Shown piece by piece: positions 42,624 through 52,154 of a stretch of DNA of 64,000 nt. The position numbers were made by a program, and so were the translations under genes. Location: positions 8,365 to 72,364 of the forward strand of contig JAUUSE010000003.1 in NCBI GenBank assembly GCA_030842085.1, written 5' to 3'. The stretch's first letter is position 1; every line of letters begins with the position of its first letter. The notes under the pieces were generated by a model, which saw nothing but the letters and a program-made list of their open reading frames with translations, was not told where the DNA came from and searched no databases. This DNA is from Timburyella sp030842085. Its GTDB lineage: Bacteria; Bacillota; Clostridia; Oscillospirales; Acutalibacteraceae.

Positions 42624-43274
42624 ATGAAAAAATTGACAGCATTATTTATGAGCATGCTGCTGGTTTTTGGCCTTGCCGCCTGCAGCAATCAAGGGAGCGG
42701 CGGTTCTGCCGCCTCTAACTCAGCGTCCGGCAGCTCGGGAGCTTCGTCGCAGGCAGATGCGTCGTCTTCTGCCACGACAGGCCAAATCGGTGGCAAAGTG
42801 CTGGTTGTTTACTTTTCAGCCACTGGAAATACGGAAGAGGCCGCAAATTATATCGCAGCGGCGACCGACGCCGACGTTTTTGAACTTGAGCCAGCAGAGC
42901 CGTATACTGATGCAGATTTAAACTGGACAGACGATGAAAGCCGTGTTGTGCGCGAGCACGATAATCCGGATGAAAGAGATATTGAGCTTGTATCGGCAAC
43001 GGTTTCCGACTGGGATTCATATGATACAGTATTTATCGGATATCCCATCTGGTGGGGCATCGCAGCGTGGCCGGTAAACGGGTTTATTGAGGCCAACGAC
43101 TTTACGGGGAAAACAGTTATTCCTTTCTGCACTTCATCAAGTTCCGGCTTAGGTCAAAGCGGAACGCTGCTGGAAGAGCAGGCAGGAACTGGAAACTGGC
43201 TGGAGGGACATAGATTTTCATCCAGTGTTTCTGAGGAAGATGTTCAGCAGTGGGTTGAAAGCTTAGGACTGTAA
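42624..43274 (+). CDS. Lipoprotein flavodoxin
   Basis: A 216-residue flavodoxin-like protein with a lipoprotein signal (FGLAACSNQ) and a Ser/Ala-rich spacer. The flavodoxin domain begins at about residue 54 (VLVVYFSATGNTEEAANYI), with an intact FMN phosphate loop SATGNTE and the later IGYPIWWGIAAWPV segment around the isoalloxazine ring. Flavodoxins are normally cytosolic, so an exported, membrane-tethered one implies an electron carrier or flavin protein at the cell surface. The ribosome binding site AAAGGAG is strong. It lies between the alcohol dehydrogenase and the flavodoxin-esterase fusion in one operon. Confidence 0.92.
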   Translation: MKKLTALFMSMLLVFGLAACSNQGSGGSAASNSASGSSGASSQADASSSATTGQIGGKVLVVYFSATGNTEEAANYIAAATDADVFELEPAEPYTDADLNWTDDESRVVREHDNPDERDIELVSATVSDWDSYDTVFIGYPIWWGIAAWPVNGFIEANDFTGKTVIPFCTSSSSGLGQSGTLLEEQAGTGNWLEGHRFSSSVSEEDVQQWVESLGL

Positions 43275-43306
43275 TTTATGCGTTTGAGGTGAAGGAGGCG
43301 CTCTTT

Positions 43307-44680
43307 TTGAAAAGAATTATTGCGCTGCTTTTTCTGGGAATATTTACATTTACTCTTACCGCTTGCAGTAGTACGGGAGAATCTGCAGTGAATCAGGTAA
43401 GTGAGGCAGGAAGAGAAATACAAAGCGAAGCAAATTCTAATGTCTTAATCGCCTATTATAATGGCGAAAGCGGAGATTCCGTAAAAAATGCCGCCTCCCT
43501 GCTGGAAGAAACTGTGGGCGGCGACATGTTCTCAATCGGAGAAAGCGCCGATAAGGACTTTTCCAAATACGAGTTTATATTGTTAGGATTTGCCGGAGAA
43601 AATAGTACTTTGCCTGACGCTATCCAAAGTTTTTTAAGTGACCATGATTTTGGAGCAAAAACTATATTCCCCTTTGTATCAGGTAAAGAGAATGATTCGA
43701 GCTTAATTTTATCAGCTATTTCTGATTTACAGCCCGGTGCATTGCTGGGGGAAAGCGCACTGATATTTTCCGGTACTACGGAAGATAACAGTCAGGAAAT
43801 TATCCAGTGGAGCAGCAATCTGCCAATTTCTGATTATGCTCCCACCCCAGAAATCGGGACAGGAAATACGGTTGCTACGGCGACAATTACTCCTCATGAA
43901 CAGCAAGTGCTGTATTTATGGGAGGAAGGCAATGTGCCAGCTGTTACAGAATATACCGTTAATAACAGGAATTATTCAGACGATCCGGATTTTCGGCCGT
44001 ATATTACCAGCTTTCCTGTTTCGAATGGAGTTACAGTTAAGGGCGCCGTATTAATTTGTCCCGGCGGCGCTTTCCAATTTCGCAGCGACCAACCGGAAGG
44101 CGTGGATGTTGCCGAAGCTTTGAGCGAACTGGGATATCAAAGCTTTGTGGTAGATTATCGACTGCGTCCCTATACTCAGCAGGAGGGCGCGCTTGATTTG
44201 GCACGTGCCGTAAGATTTGTCCGCGCTCATGCCGAAGAATACGGAATTGATGAAAAGGACATTGCTGTAATGGGATTTTCGGCAGGCGGTATTTTAAGCG
44301 GAGAAATGTTGTTAAACTTCGGTGGAGAAATAAACGGCACGGCACTGGATACGTCATATGTGCCAGATAAGTTGGATGAGATTTCTGCCGATGCCGCTGC
44401 CTGCGGAATGATTTATTCATTCTACGGCCGTCTCAGCGTGGGGACTACAGATGTAGAGCTGCTGCGCTCCGGAGACCTGCCGCCCACTTTTTATTGCTAT
44501 GGCACCCGCGATCCGTTTTATAATCAGTTTTTGGCAAATGAAGATGCGGCCGAACAAGCCGGTGTAGCCGTGGAACGGCTGCAGCTTGATAATATGCCGC
44601 ACGGCTTTGGCGCCAGAGGCGGCTGGATTCCTACTTATGATGAATGGCTGGAAAAAATATTTAATAACAATAATATATAG
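43307..44680 (+). CDS. Lipoprotein with degenerate flavodoxin domain fused to an alpha/beta-hydrolase
   Basis: About 457 residues. The start is TTG at 43307, with AAGGAGG nine bases ahead. A lipoprotein signal ends in TLTACSS. Residues about 40-170 follow the flavodoxin fold (NVLIAYYNGESGDSVKNAAS and YEFILLGFAGENS), but the FMN phosphate loop has lost the T-G-x-T pattern, so flavin binding is doubtful. The C-terminal about 270 residues are an esterase with CPGGAFQ (oxyanion), GFSAGG (nucleophile), Asp in GTRDPF and His in MPHGFGARGG. It follows the flavodoxin lipoprotein by 32 bases. I know of no standard family with this arrangement; it may be a surface esterase with a docking domain. Confidence 0.85.
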   Translation: MKRIIALLFLGIFTFTLTACSSTGESAVNQVSEAGREIQSEANSNVLIAYYNGESGDSVKNAASLLEETVGGDMFSIGESADKDFSKYEFILLGFAGENSTLPDAIQSFLSDHDFGAKTIFPFVSGKENDSSLILSAISDLQPGALLGESALIFSGTTEDNSQEIIQWSSNLPISDYAPTPEIGTGNTVATATITPHEQQVLYLWEEGNVPAVTEYTVNNRNYSDDPDFRPYITSFPVSNGVTVKGAVLICPGGAFQFRSDQPEGVDVAEALSELGYQSFVVDYRLRPYTQQEGALDLARAVRFVRAHAEEYGIDEKDIAVMGFSAGGILSGEMLLNFGGEINGTALDTSYVPDKLDEISADAAACGMIYSFYGRLSVGTTDVELLRSGDLPPTFYCYGTRDPFYNQFLANEDAAEQAGVAVERLQLDNMPHGFGARGGWIPTYDEWLEKIFNNNNI

Positions 44681-44992
44681 CTATATATCACGGCAGGAAT
44701 TTATTATAAGAATTACAACTAACATAAAAAATATAAAGTTTTGTCGTAATTTACGTATTTAAAGAGTATGCTTTGCTAAATCCGAAAGAATACTGCGCTG
44801 CCTGCGGGCACCGCAGTATTTAAACTTCTTCCTATAGGCGATGCCGCTTTAAACAGATACTGCTGCCAACATTATTCGCAGTAGTGATTTATATGCGATT
44901 ATAAAAACAAAAGTATAAGGACTCTATTCGGAGGCAACTTTTACAGGAGCGTGGGAAAGCTAATCCGAGATGTAATAAAAAAGGAGCGTATA
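44681..44992. other. Intergenic region splitting the redox locus
   Basis: 312 bases holding the terminator at 44790-44824 and then no recognised element until the RibD-like gene. Confidence 0.5.
44790..44824 (+). terminator. Terminator after the flavodoxin-esterase gene
   Basis: ATACTGCG pairs with CGCAGTAT; an inner GCCTGCGGGC may add pairs; TTTAAAC follows. Confidence 0.75.
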
Positions 44993-45703
44993 ATGGACAG
45001 ACCATATGTAATTTGCCATATGCTTACCTCACTGGACGGGAAAATTGACGGGGAATATATGAGCTCAGATATATGTGTACCCGCACTTAAGGCATATGGC
45101 GAACTTAGAAATTTTTATAAGTGTCAGGCAGTACTTTATGGAACAACTACTATGGCACAAGGCTATTCAGATGGATTAGTCAAAAATTTGCCTGTTAGTG
45201 ATGAGAAACATCCTATAGAGGACTATATAGCTGTGGCCGACGCAAACAACTATATTATTTCGCTTGATCCTAAAGGCGAGCTTGGCTTTCACTCAAATTA
45301 TATACAAAGGAAAAACCGGCCAAAATCTCATGTGATAGAGGTGCTGACAGAAGGTGTGACAAACGACTATCTTTCATATCTGCGGGAGCTTAATATTTCT
45401 TATCTTTTCGCGGGTAAAAAAGAAATCGACTGCCGCCTTTTGTTAAATAAGCTTTACAGAATATTTGCTATAAAACGTATAATGGTTGCAGGCGGAGGTA
45501 TTACAAATTGGTCGTTTGCTGTAGAAAATTTGATAGATGAATTAAGTCTTGTAATTGCGCCGGTAGCCGACGGAAACAACACATCTGCTTCAATATTTGA
45601 ACGGGCCAAAGACTTGCCCCTTAAGACTACTGTTTCATTTAAAATAAAAGAGGCAACGCCGCTTGAGTGTGGAATTCTCTGGCTGCGTTACCTGACAGAA
45701 TAA
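44993..45703 (+). CDS. RibD C-terminal/dihydrofolate-reductase-like protein
   Basis: A 236-residue protein of the RibD_C family. VICHMLTSLDGKIDG at the N-terminus and RIMVAGGGITNWSFAVENLIDELSLVIAPV near the end match the NADPH-binding reductase of riboflavin synthesis and its stand-alone homologues. The N-terminal deaminase of full RibD is absent. Stand-alone members reduce pteridine- or flavin-like substrates, or are uncharacterised. I start at 44993, where AGGAG stands seven bases ahead. The position among flavin-dependent proteins suggests a related redox role. Confidence 0.85.
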   Translation: MDRPYVICHMLTSLDGKIDGEYMSSDICVPALKAYGELRNFYKCQAVLYGTTTMAQGYSDGLVKNLPVSDEKHPIEDYIAVADANNYIISLDPKGELGFHSNYIQRKNRPKSHVIEVLTEGVTNDYLSYLRELNISYLFAGKKEIDCRLLLNKLYRIFAIKRIMVAGGGITNWSFAVENLIDELSLVIAPVADGNNTSASIFERAKDLPLKTTVSFKIKEATPLECGILWLRYLTE

Positions 45704-45792
45704 CAAATATATTTTAGTATTATACAGATAAATCTTAAAAATTTGTTATAATGCTTTGTAACATAATAAAAGAAGAATGGAAGGAGCATATT

Positions 45793-46425
45793 ATGAAAGC
45801 ACTGCTTGTTAACGGAAGTCCTAGGGCCAAAGGCTGCACTTATACCGCTCTGACAGAACTAAGCAAAGCGCTGGAGGCAGAGGGTGTTGAGACGGAGATA
45901 ATTCATGTGGGTAATATGGATATTCACGGCTGTACTGCCTGCCGGAAATGCCGCGCTCCCGGCAATAGCAACGGCAAATGTATATTTAACGACATTGTAA
46001 ATGAAGTTGCACCAAAGCTTGCTGAGGCTGATGCATTTGTTATAGGTTCCCCTGTGTACTATGCTTCACCCGCCGGTGGAGCAGTAGCCTTTATGGACAG
46101 ATTATTTTTCAGCACGATTAACATAGATAAGACCATGAAAGTCGGCGCTGCTGTTGTATCATGCCGGCGCGGTGGCAGTACAGCGGCCTTTGATATGCTC
46201 AATAAATATTTTACCATAAGCGGCATGCCCATTGCTAGCAGCCAATACTGGAACATGGTTCATGGCGGTACTCCCGAAGAAGTTTTAGAAGATAAAGAAG
46301 GGCTTCAGACCATGCGTACCCTTGGCCGAAATATGGCGTTTCTTATAAAAAGCATTCGTATGGGCAAAGAAAAGATGGGTCTGCCGGAAAAAGAAGCCGC
46401 CATTTTCACAAGCTTTCATCACTAG
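45793..46425 (+). CDS. NADPH-dependent FMN reductase/iron-sulfur-flavoprotein-like
   Basis: A 210-residue flavodoxin-fold oxidoreductase. LLVNGSPRAKGCTYTAL is the FMN phosphate loop and IGSPVYYASPAGGA contacts the flavin ring. CTACRKC followed nine residues later by another Cys resembles the compact cysteine motif of iron-sulfur flavoproteins, so a 4Fe-4S cluster is possible. The protein is cytosolic. The ribosome binding site GGAGCATATT precedes ATG. It lies 17 bases before the broken aldo/keto reductase. Confidence 0.88.
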   Translation: MKALLVNGSPRAKGCTYTALTELSKALEAEGVETEIIHVGNMDIHGCTACRKCRAPGNSNGKCIFNDIVNEVAPKLAEADAFVIGSPVYYASPAGGAVAFMDRLFFSTINIDKTMKVGAAVVSCRRGGSTAAFDMLNKYFTISGMPIASSQYWNMVHGGTPEEVLEDKEGLQTMRTLGRNMAFLIKSIRMGKEKMGLPEKEAAIFTSFHH

Positions 46426-46442
46426 GGAGGAAGACATGCAAT

Positions 46443-47432
46443 ATGCAGAAAAGAATTTTAGGAAACGGGCTTAAAGTGTCTGCACTTGGACTTGGCTGTA
46501 TGGGATTTTCCCATGCCTACGGCGCTCCTACTAATAAAAAAGACGCGCTTTATCTTATTTCTCAGGCAGTGGAGATGGGATATACTTTTTTTGATACTGC
46601 CGAAGTTTACGGCACGCCCGACGACCCGCATCAAAACGAAGTGTTGGTAGGTGAAGCGCTGAAAAATTGCAGAAATCAGGTTGTTATTTCCACAAAGTTT
46701 GGCATTCGCTTTGATATGGACAGCAGCAAAGTCAATAAGCCGCTTGTGCCGGATTCGCGGCCGGAGGTTATACGCGCTTCAGCAGAGGCATCACTGAAAA
46801 GACTGGGCACCGATTATATTGATATCTACTATCAGCATCGTCCTGACCCCTAAGTTCCCATAGAGGAAGTGGCAGGTATGATGTCGGATTTGATAAAAGA
46901 GGGCAAAATACTTCATTGGGGGCTCTCAGAAGCGGATGAAAACACCATTCGGCGCGCTCACGCTATCTGCCCGGTAACGGCGGTTCAGAGCCGCTATTCC
47001 ATGATGGCGCGCTGGCACGAAAAATTGTTCCCCACTCTGGAAGAGCTTAACATTGGATATGTGGCCTTTTCGCCGCTTGCAAACGGATTTTTGAGTACAA
47101 AATATGGTAAGGACACAAATTTTGAGGCGCAGACCGATTATAGGAGTATAATGCCGCAATTTGCGCCTAAATCAGCAGAGCAGAATAAAGAGCTGCTTGA
47201 GCTTCTTAAAAAAACAGCAAAAGAGAAAAATGCCACACCCGCACAGATTTCTCTTGCATGGATGCTCTGCAAAAAGCCGTATATTGTACCTATTCCCGGC
47301 ACAAGGAAATTAGAACGACTTCGTGAAAACGCCGCTGCTGCCGAAATCAGCTTAACTTCGCAGGAGGTAGGTAAATTAGACGCAGCGCTTGACAGCATGA
47401 AAATGTCCGCAGTTTTTGGCGGAACAAAATAA
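46443..47432 (+). pseudogene. Aldo/keto reductase broken by one in-frame stop codon
   Basis: The two halves are in the same frame. The first ends QHRPDP then TAA at 46851-46853; the second continues at once VPIEEVAGMMSDL and runs to 47432. Together they make about 329 residues, the normal length, and match AKR13-like reductases (LGLGCMGFSHAYG, FDTAEVYG, VISTKFG, the His in YYQHR). The stop falls where relatives usually have Asn or another polar residue. The rest looks undamaged, so the mutation is recent, is a sequencing error, or is read through. GTG at 46869 or ATG at 46878 could restart, but this would give a fragment lacking the catalytic residues. Confidence 0.85.
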
Positions 47433-47455
47433 ATTTGAAAAGGAGCAATATAAGC

Positions 47456-48013
47456 ATGAGAAAAAATTTTGGAGCAAAAACATGGATGTATCCGCTGCCT
47501 GTGCTGATTGTGGGCAGCTATGACGAAAATGGGAATGCCGATGCCATGAACGCCGCATGGGGCGGAATTTACGATGCAAACCATGTAATCCTTTGCCTAA
47601 GTGCAGGGCATAAGACAACAAAGAATATCATGGAAAGAAAGGCTTTCACCATAAGCTTTGCAGATGCCGCTCATGTGGCAGCATGCGACTATGTGGGCAT
47701 TGTTTCCGGCAACAATACGGACGACAAAATGGAAAAGGCGGGCTTTACTACTGAAAAGAGCAGCTTTGTAGACGCTCCGGTGATTTGTGAATTGCCTATG
47801 GCGCTGGAATGCCGTCTTGTCAAGGTAAATGAAGACGGCAATATTATTGGAGAAATAGTCAATGTGAGCGCAGATGAAAGCATTCTGGGCGAAGATGGAC
47901 TGATTGACGCCGAAAAACTCCGGGCAATCTCTTTTGACGCGGTTCACAATAATTATCTTGTATTGGGAGAAAAGGTAGGAAATGCATTTGAAGACGGGAA
48001 ATCATTGAGATAA
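47456..48013 (+). CDS. Flavin reductase family protein
   Basis: A 185-residue protein of the flavin-reductase-like FMN-binding split-barrel family. It starts KTWMYPLPVLIVGSYDENG and has NAAWGGIYDANHVILCLS, in which the FMN phosphate contacts are expected, and VICELPMALECRLV later. The start is at 47456, with AAGGAG nine bases ahead; an open frame extends 7 codons upstream. It follows the broken aldo/keto reductase by 23 bases in the same operon. Such proteins reduce flavin, or act as FMN oxidoreductases. Confidence 0.9.
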   Translation: MRKNFGAKTWMYPLPVLIVGSYDENGNADAMNAAWGGIYDANHVILCLSAGHKTTKNIMERKAFTISFADAAHVAACDYVGIVSGNNTDDKMEKAGFTTEKSSFVDAPVICELPMALECRLVKVNEDGNIIGEIVNVSADESILGEDGLIDAEKLRAISFDAVHNNYLVLGEKVGNAFEDGKSLR

Positions 48014-48152
48014 TCGCCCTGCAAAAATTTAAAAGCACATTTGCCTTTTAAAAGTATTGAGCCTTATATTTTTGCTCAATCAGATGCATGCACCTAGATT
48101 TTGCAAACAGGTTAGGCTAAAAAATATAAAAATAAAAACGGAGGAATTAATC

Positions 48153-48995
48153 ATGGAATATGTAACCTTAAACAATGGAATAAAAATGCCGGTATTGGGC
48201 TACGGCGTATATCAGGTATCTAATGAAGAATGCGAGCGCTGCGTTTTGGACGCAATAAGCGTTGGTTACCGATCTATTGATACGGCACAGGCTTACGGGA
48301 ATGAGGAAGCAGTAGGAAAAGCCGTTGCAAAATGCGGAGTGCCACGCGACAAGCTTTTTATTACAACAAAGGTATGGATTAGCAACGGCGGCTATGAAAA
48401 GGCAAAAGCATCGCTTTTGCAGTCTCTGCATAAGCTTCAGACAGAGTATATTGACCTCGTACTGATTCATCAGCCCTTTAATGATTATTACGGTACCTAC
48501 CATGCTATGGAAGAGGCATACAAAGAAGGCTGGATTCGCGCTATAGGTGTTTCAAACTTCTATCCTGACCGCCTGATTGATTTATGCAATTTTGTAGAAA
48601 TTAAACCGGCTGTTAATCAGGTAGAGACGCATATATTCCAGCAGCAAAAGACAGCTCATGAATATATGAAAAAATACGGCGTACAGCACGAGTCATGGGG
48701 TCCGTTTGCAGAGGGACGCAAAGATTTCTTTACAAACCCCGTACTTAAGGAAATTGGGGAAAAATATGGTAAAAGCGCAGCGCAAACCGCCCTTCGTTTC
48801 CTTATTCAGAGCGATGTTGTGGTTATCCCAAAATCAACCCATAAGGACAGAATGATTCAGAATATTGATGTATTTGATTTTGCCTTAGACGAAAAGGACA
48901 TGGCGGCAATTCAGGCCTTAGATGAAAATGAAAGCCTGTTCTTTTCACACTATGACCCGGCCACAGTGGAAATGCTTACGAGTCTGCACAGATAA
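48153..48995 (+). CDS. Aldo/keto reductase
   Basis: A 280-residue AKR of the 2,5-diketo-gluconate-reductase-like group. The catalytic tetrad is present: Asp and Tyr in SIDTAQAYGNEEAVG, Lys in FITTKVW and His in VLIHQPF. NADPH contacts lie in VIPKSTHKDRMIQN near the end. The start is at 48153 with GGAGGAATTAATC ahead; the frame is open 32 codons further upstream without support. It has no defect and may substitute for the broken AKR nearby. Confidence 0.94.
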   Translation: MEYVTLNNGIKMPVLGYGVYQVSNEECERCVLDAISVGYRSIDTAQAYGNEEAVGKAVAKCGVPRDKLFITTKVWISNGGYEKAKASLLQSLHKLQTEYIDLVLIHQPFNDYYGTYHAMEEAYKEGWIRAIGVSNFYPDRLIDLCNFVEIKPAVNQVETHIFQQQKTAHEYMKKYGVQHESWGPFAEGRKDFFTNPVLKEIGEKYGKSAAQTALRFLIQSDVVVIPKSTHKDRMIQNIDVFDFALDEKDMAAIQALDENESLFFSHYDPATVEMLTSLHR

Positions 48996-49010
48996 GGAGA
49001 GCGCATTTAT

Positions 49011-49880
49011 ATGAAGCGCATACTTGCATTAACGATTGTGGCGGCTCTGGCCTTTTTAATTGCTTCCTGCCAGAACAGCGAAGATATTGCAGCATTTTCC
49101 AAAGAATCTTCATCTATAGGAAACACCTCATATCTTACATCGGAGGATGATATGGCAATCTCTGCTGAGGGCGGACTAAATGCAGAACAAATATTAAACG
49201 GTGAAGAGGGAGATATTCATTACAGCTATTATCTTCCGGAAGGTTACGGTATAGGACGGGAGTATCCGCTTGTGGTTACTATGCCCGGCTATGACATGAT
49301 GTGGTTTGGAGAAGAATCCTCTGGCAGCAATTTGAGCTGGCGCGGTTTTCTGTCTTGGACAGAGCTTTCAGAAGATATGATAGTTGTTTCTGCCCAGCTT
49401 ACAGATTGGGGCGAGAAATCTGCAAGGCAAGCGATTGAGCTAACGGAATATTTTTTAAAAAATTTTTCAGTTGATGTTGACAGAGTATACGCGGCCGGTT
49501 ATTCGGCAGGCGGGGAGACAATGTCACGAGCAGTATCTATGCGGCCTGATTTATATGCCGCTTACCTGCACGGCGCCTCTCAATGGGACGGCGAATATTT
49601 GCCAATAGCGGAAAACAATGTTGCCGTATATATTTTCATGGCTGAGGGCGATGAATATTATGGCTCTCAAAAAGCACGGGATGCATATAATAATCTTTAC
49701 AAAGCCTATGCTGACATAGGCCGTACTGAGGAGCAGATTAACGAACTGCTCATGCTTCAAATACCCGACAATGAATATTTTAACAGCCGTGGAATTTACA
49801 ATTATCATGGCGGCGGAAATATTTTATTTGAAGATGAAACAATTTTGAATTGGATTATCTCCCACAGCAAAGGGGTATAG
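49011..49880 (+). CDS. Alpha/beta-hydrolase lipoprotein (PHB-depolymerase/feruloyl-esterase-like)
   Basis: A 289-residue surface lipoprotein: the signal peptide ends in LIASCQNS. The domain resembles poly(3-hydroxybutyrate) depolymerase-like esterases, with HYSYYLPEGYG near the start, GYSAGGETMSRAV as nucleophile elbow, and late Asp (MAEGDEYYG) and His (NYHGGG). It is the third surface esterase of this locus and follows the aldo/keto reductase by 15 bases. The natural substrate may be an acylated plant polysaccharide or another ester outside the cell. Confidence 0.87.
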   Translation: MKRILALTIVAALAFLIASCQNSEDIAAFSKESSSIGNTSYLTSEDDMAISAEGGLNAEQILNGEEGDIHYSYYLPEGYGIGREYPLVVTMPGYDMMWFGEESSGSNLSWRGFLSWTELSEDMIVVSAQLTDWGEKSARQAIELTEYFLKNFSVDVDRVYAAGYSAGGETMSRAVSMRPDLYAAYLHGASQWDGEYLPIAENNVAVYIFMAEGDEYYGSQKARDAYNNLYKAYADIGRTEEQINELLMLQIPDNEYFNSRGIYNYHGGGNILFEDETILNWIISHSKGV

Positions 49881-50517
49881 GCTTGCGTTTATGTCAATTG
49901 CAAAAGGCAAAATTCCATTAAAATAAATGCAATTTTTTGTCATTCGATTTGTCAAACTGACGGCACATGGGGTTCGGCTTGTAAAAGCAGTGTTATCAGT
50001 CGTGACTTAATTCATCCCAGCTGACTTAAAAGTGTGCAATGTTTGCAACTTCTGCATCAAAAGCATGAAGTGACAAAGAAACTTGTAAGCAGATTTTCCT
50101 TGTATTTAGGAATGTGGAAAGCTTTAAGATTAAATGGGCTAAAATTTAAAATCCGGCGTGTAATTTGACACGCCGGATTAATTTATTTTGCTTGCTTAAC
50201 TATAAAATATCGAATAAAAACATAAAATTTTGCAGCAGATAATCGCATTTTAAGGCATAGCCATTAATAAAGAGTAATACCTAAATGTAAATTCACAGAT
50301 ATGTAAAAATTATTAAGCAATAATCAGGAAGATACTTACTTGCCAAAAAATTTTATGCAAACAAAACATTTGAATAAGATTATAGCAGCTATTTTTGCTT
50401 AGATGTCGAAACTTTTATAATCATCTCGGCAAAAACTTAGAGGAATTATTTAAACATTTCTCAAACAATTGACCAATTAAAAAATGATAATTGGCATCTG
50501 TTTTTGAGAAAGCCAAA
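49881..50517. other. Convergent intergenic region
   Basis: 637 AT-rich bases. One good terminator lies at 50150-50190; nothing else was recognised. Confidence 0.5.
50150..50190 (+). terminator. Terminator at the end of the redox/esterase locus
   Basis: AATCCGGCGTG pairs with CACGCCGGATT around TAATTTGA, followed by AATTTATTTT. Confidence 0.88.
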
Positions 50518-52041
50518 TCATTGCCAGTACTTGCTGTTAAGGCTGCGATATCTCACAGCTTCCGAGATGTGCATTAGCTCGATGGTTTCGCTGCCAGCCA
50601 AATCTGCAATAGTGCGCGCTACTTTTATAATCCTGTCATATGCTCTGGCCGAAAGCGACAGTGAGTCAAATGCGGAATGTATAAATTTTTCCGCCTGATT
50701 AGAAAGCAGGCAGTGTTTCTCTTTTAGCCCCGCGCTCATGTTGGCATTGCAGGTGCAGCCGCTGCCAGAAAAACGGTCGATTTGTATTTTTCGGGCGGCA
50801 GTTACGCGCTTTCTTATGCTTTCGGAGCTTTCACCGCCGCTGTACTGACTCAGCTCTTCATACTTAATTGCGGGAACTTCGATATGCATGTCGAGTCTGT
50901 CAAGCAGCGGGCCGGATATGTGCCCCAAATAATTCTGCACGCTTTTCCGGCTGCACCGACAGGTATGACTGGCGTCACCGAAAAATCCGCACGGACAGGG
51001 GTTCATTGCCGCAACAAACGAAACAGAGCAGGGATATGATACCGAGCCGCTTGCGCGGGATATTGTAATTTTTCCGTCCTCCAGCGGCTGACGCAGCGAT
51101 TCAATAGTCTGTTTTGAAAACTCCGGCAGTTCATCTAAAAACAGTACGCCGTTATGTGCAAGCGACAGCTCGCCCGGCCGCGGTATAGTGCCGCCTCCGG
51201 ATAATCCAGCCGATGAAATGGTATGGTGGGGTGAGCGGAATGGCCGCTCAAAAATAAGCGGCACACCGGCCGGCAGCAGTCCGGCTATAGAGTATATTTT
51301 GGTTGTCTCTACTGCTTCTTCAAAGCTCATTTCGGGAAGTATGGACGGCAGCCTTTTTGCCAGCATGCTCTTGCCGGAGCCGGGCGGACCTATCATAAGT
51401 ACGTTATGACCTCCGGCAGCGGCAATCTCAAGCGCGCGCTTTGCCGTCTCTTGCCCCTTAACATCGGCAAAATCTAAATATTTAGGACTCTGCGATAGCG
51501 GATAATCTCCCTCTTTAATGGGCGCCAGCGCCGTTTCGCCCTTTAAATGAGACAAAAGCTCGCTTACCGTTTTAACGGCATATATTTCAATGCCCTTGAC
51601 GATAGAGGCTTCGGCGGCGTTGTCATATGGGATATAAAACTGCTTAAATCCGCACTCGGCGGCGTGCAGCGCCATTGGAAGTATGCCCTTAGCCGGGCGA
51701 ATGACCCCGTCCAGCGACAGCTCGCCGATAAATACGGCGTCGTCAAGACCGGCGTCAAGCTGGCGCGAGGCTTTCAGCAGTGAGATAAGCACCGGCAAAT
51801 CGTAAATAGGACCTTCTTTGCGTATGTCCGCCGGAGCAAGATTTATTGTTATTCGGCTTACAGGATACTCAAAGCCTGAATTTTTTAACGCAGAACGCAC
51901 CCTGTCTTTAGACTCTTTAACGGCGGCGCCGGGCAGGCCGACTATGTCAAAGGACGGCAGTCCCTGCGTTAAGTCGCATTCGACGTTAACGGTAAAAGCG
52001 TTTAACCCGAATAAACCGATGCTGTAAAGCTTTGAAAACAT
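50518..52041 (-). CDS. comM: ComM/YifB-type magnesium-chelatase-like AAA+ ATPase
   Basis: A 507-residue protein with an N-terminal Lon-protease-like fold (GLPAAVKESKDRVRSA-type segment, residues about 35-55), a central AAA+ domain with Walker A GPPGSGKSMLAKRL, Walker B LFLDELPEF, and the C-terminal Mg_chelatase_C domain (SLSARAYDRIIKVARTIADL). A zinc-like cysteine cluster sits in NPCPCGFFGDASHTCRCS. ComM is a hexameric helicase promoting branch migration during recombination of incoming DNA in naturally transforming bacteria; members are widespread elsewhere. It is a single-gene unit on the minus strand after queT's terminator. Confidence 0.94.
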   Translation of the reverse strand: MFSKLYSIGLFGLNAFTVNVECDLTQGLPSFDIVGLPGAAVKESKDRVRSALKNSGFEYPVSRITINLAPADIRKEGPIYDLPVLISLLKASRQLDAGLDDAVFIGELSLDGVIRPAKGILPMALHAAECGFKQFYIPYDNAAEASIVKGIEIYAVKTVSELLSHLKGETALAPIKEGDYPLSQSPKYLDFADVKGQETAKRALEIAAAGGHNVLMIGPPGSGKSMLAKRLPSILPEMSFEEAVETTKIYSIAGLLPAGVPLIFERPFRSPHHTISSAGLSGGGTIPRPGELSLAHNGVLFLDELPEFSKQTIESLRQPLEDGKITISRASGSVSYPCSVSFVAAMNPCPCGFFGDASHTCRCSRKSVQNYLGHISGPLLDRLDMHIEVPAIKYEELSQYSGGESSESIRKRVTAARKIQIDRFSGSGCTCNANMSAGLKEKHCLLSNQAEKFIHSAFDSLSLSARAYDRIIKVARTIADLAGSETIELMHISEAVRYRSLNSKYWQ

Positions 52042-52112
52042 ACCGCACCTCTCAATTTCGTAAAAATTAATGTAATTAGAGCCGTCACGCGTTCACTGCC
52101 AAATGATGCCGC

Positions 52113-52149
52113 AATAAAATAAAAAGCATAGCGTGGCGCGCTATGCTTT
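52113..52149 (-). terminator. Terminator after queT
   Basis: On the minus strand AAAGCATAGCG pairs with CGCTATGCTTT around a three-base loop and is followed by T-rich sequence. Confidence 0.85.
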
Positions 52150-52154
52150 AGATA

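Noticed and set aside
46869..47432. Separate functional gene from the second half of the aldo/keto reductase
   Set aside because: It lacks the catalytic Asp, Tyr, Lys and His, continues the upstream frame exactly and has no properly spaced ribosome binding site at the GTG.
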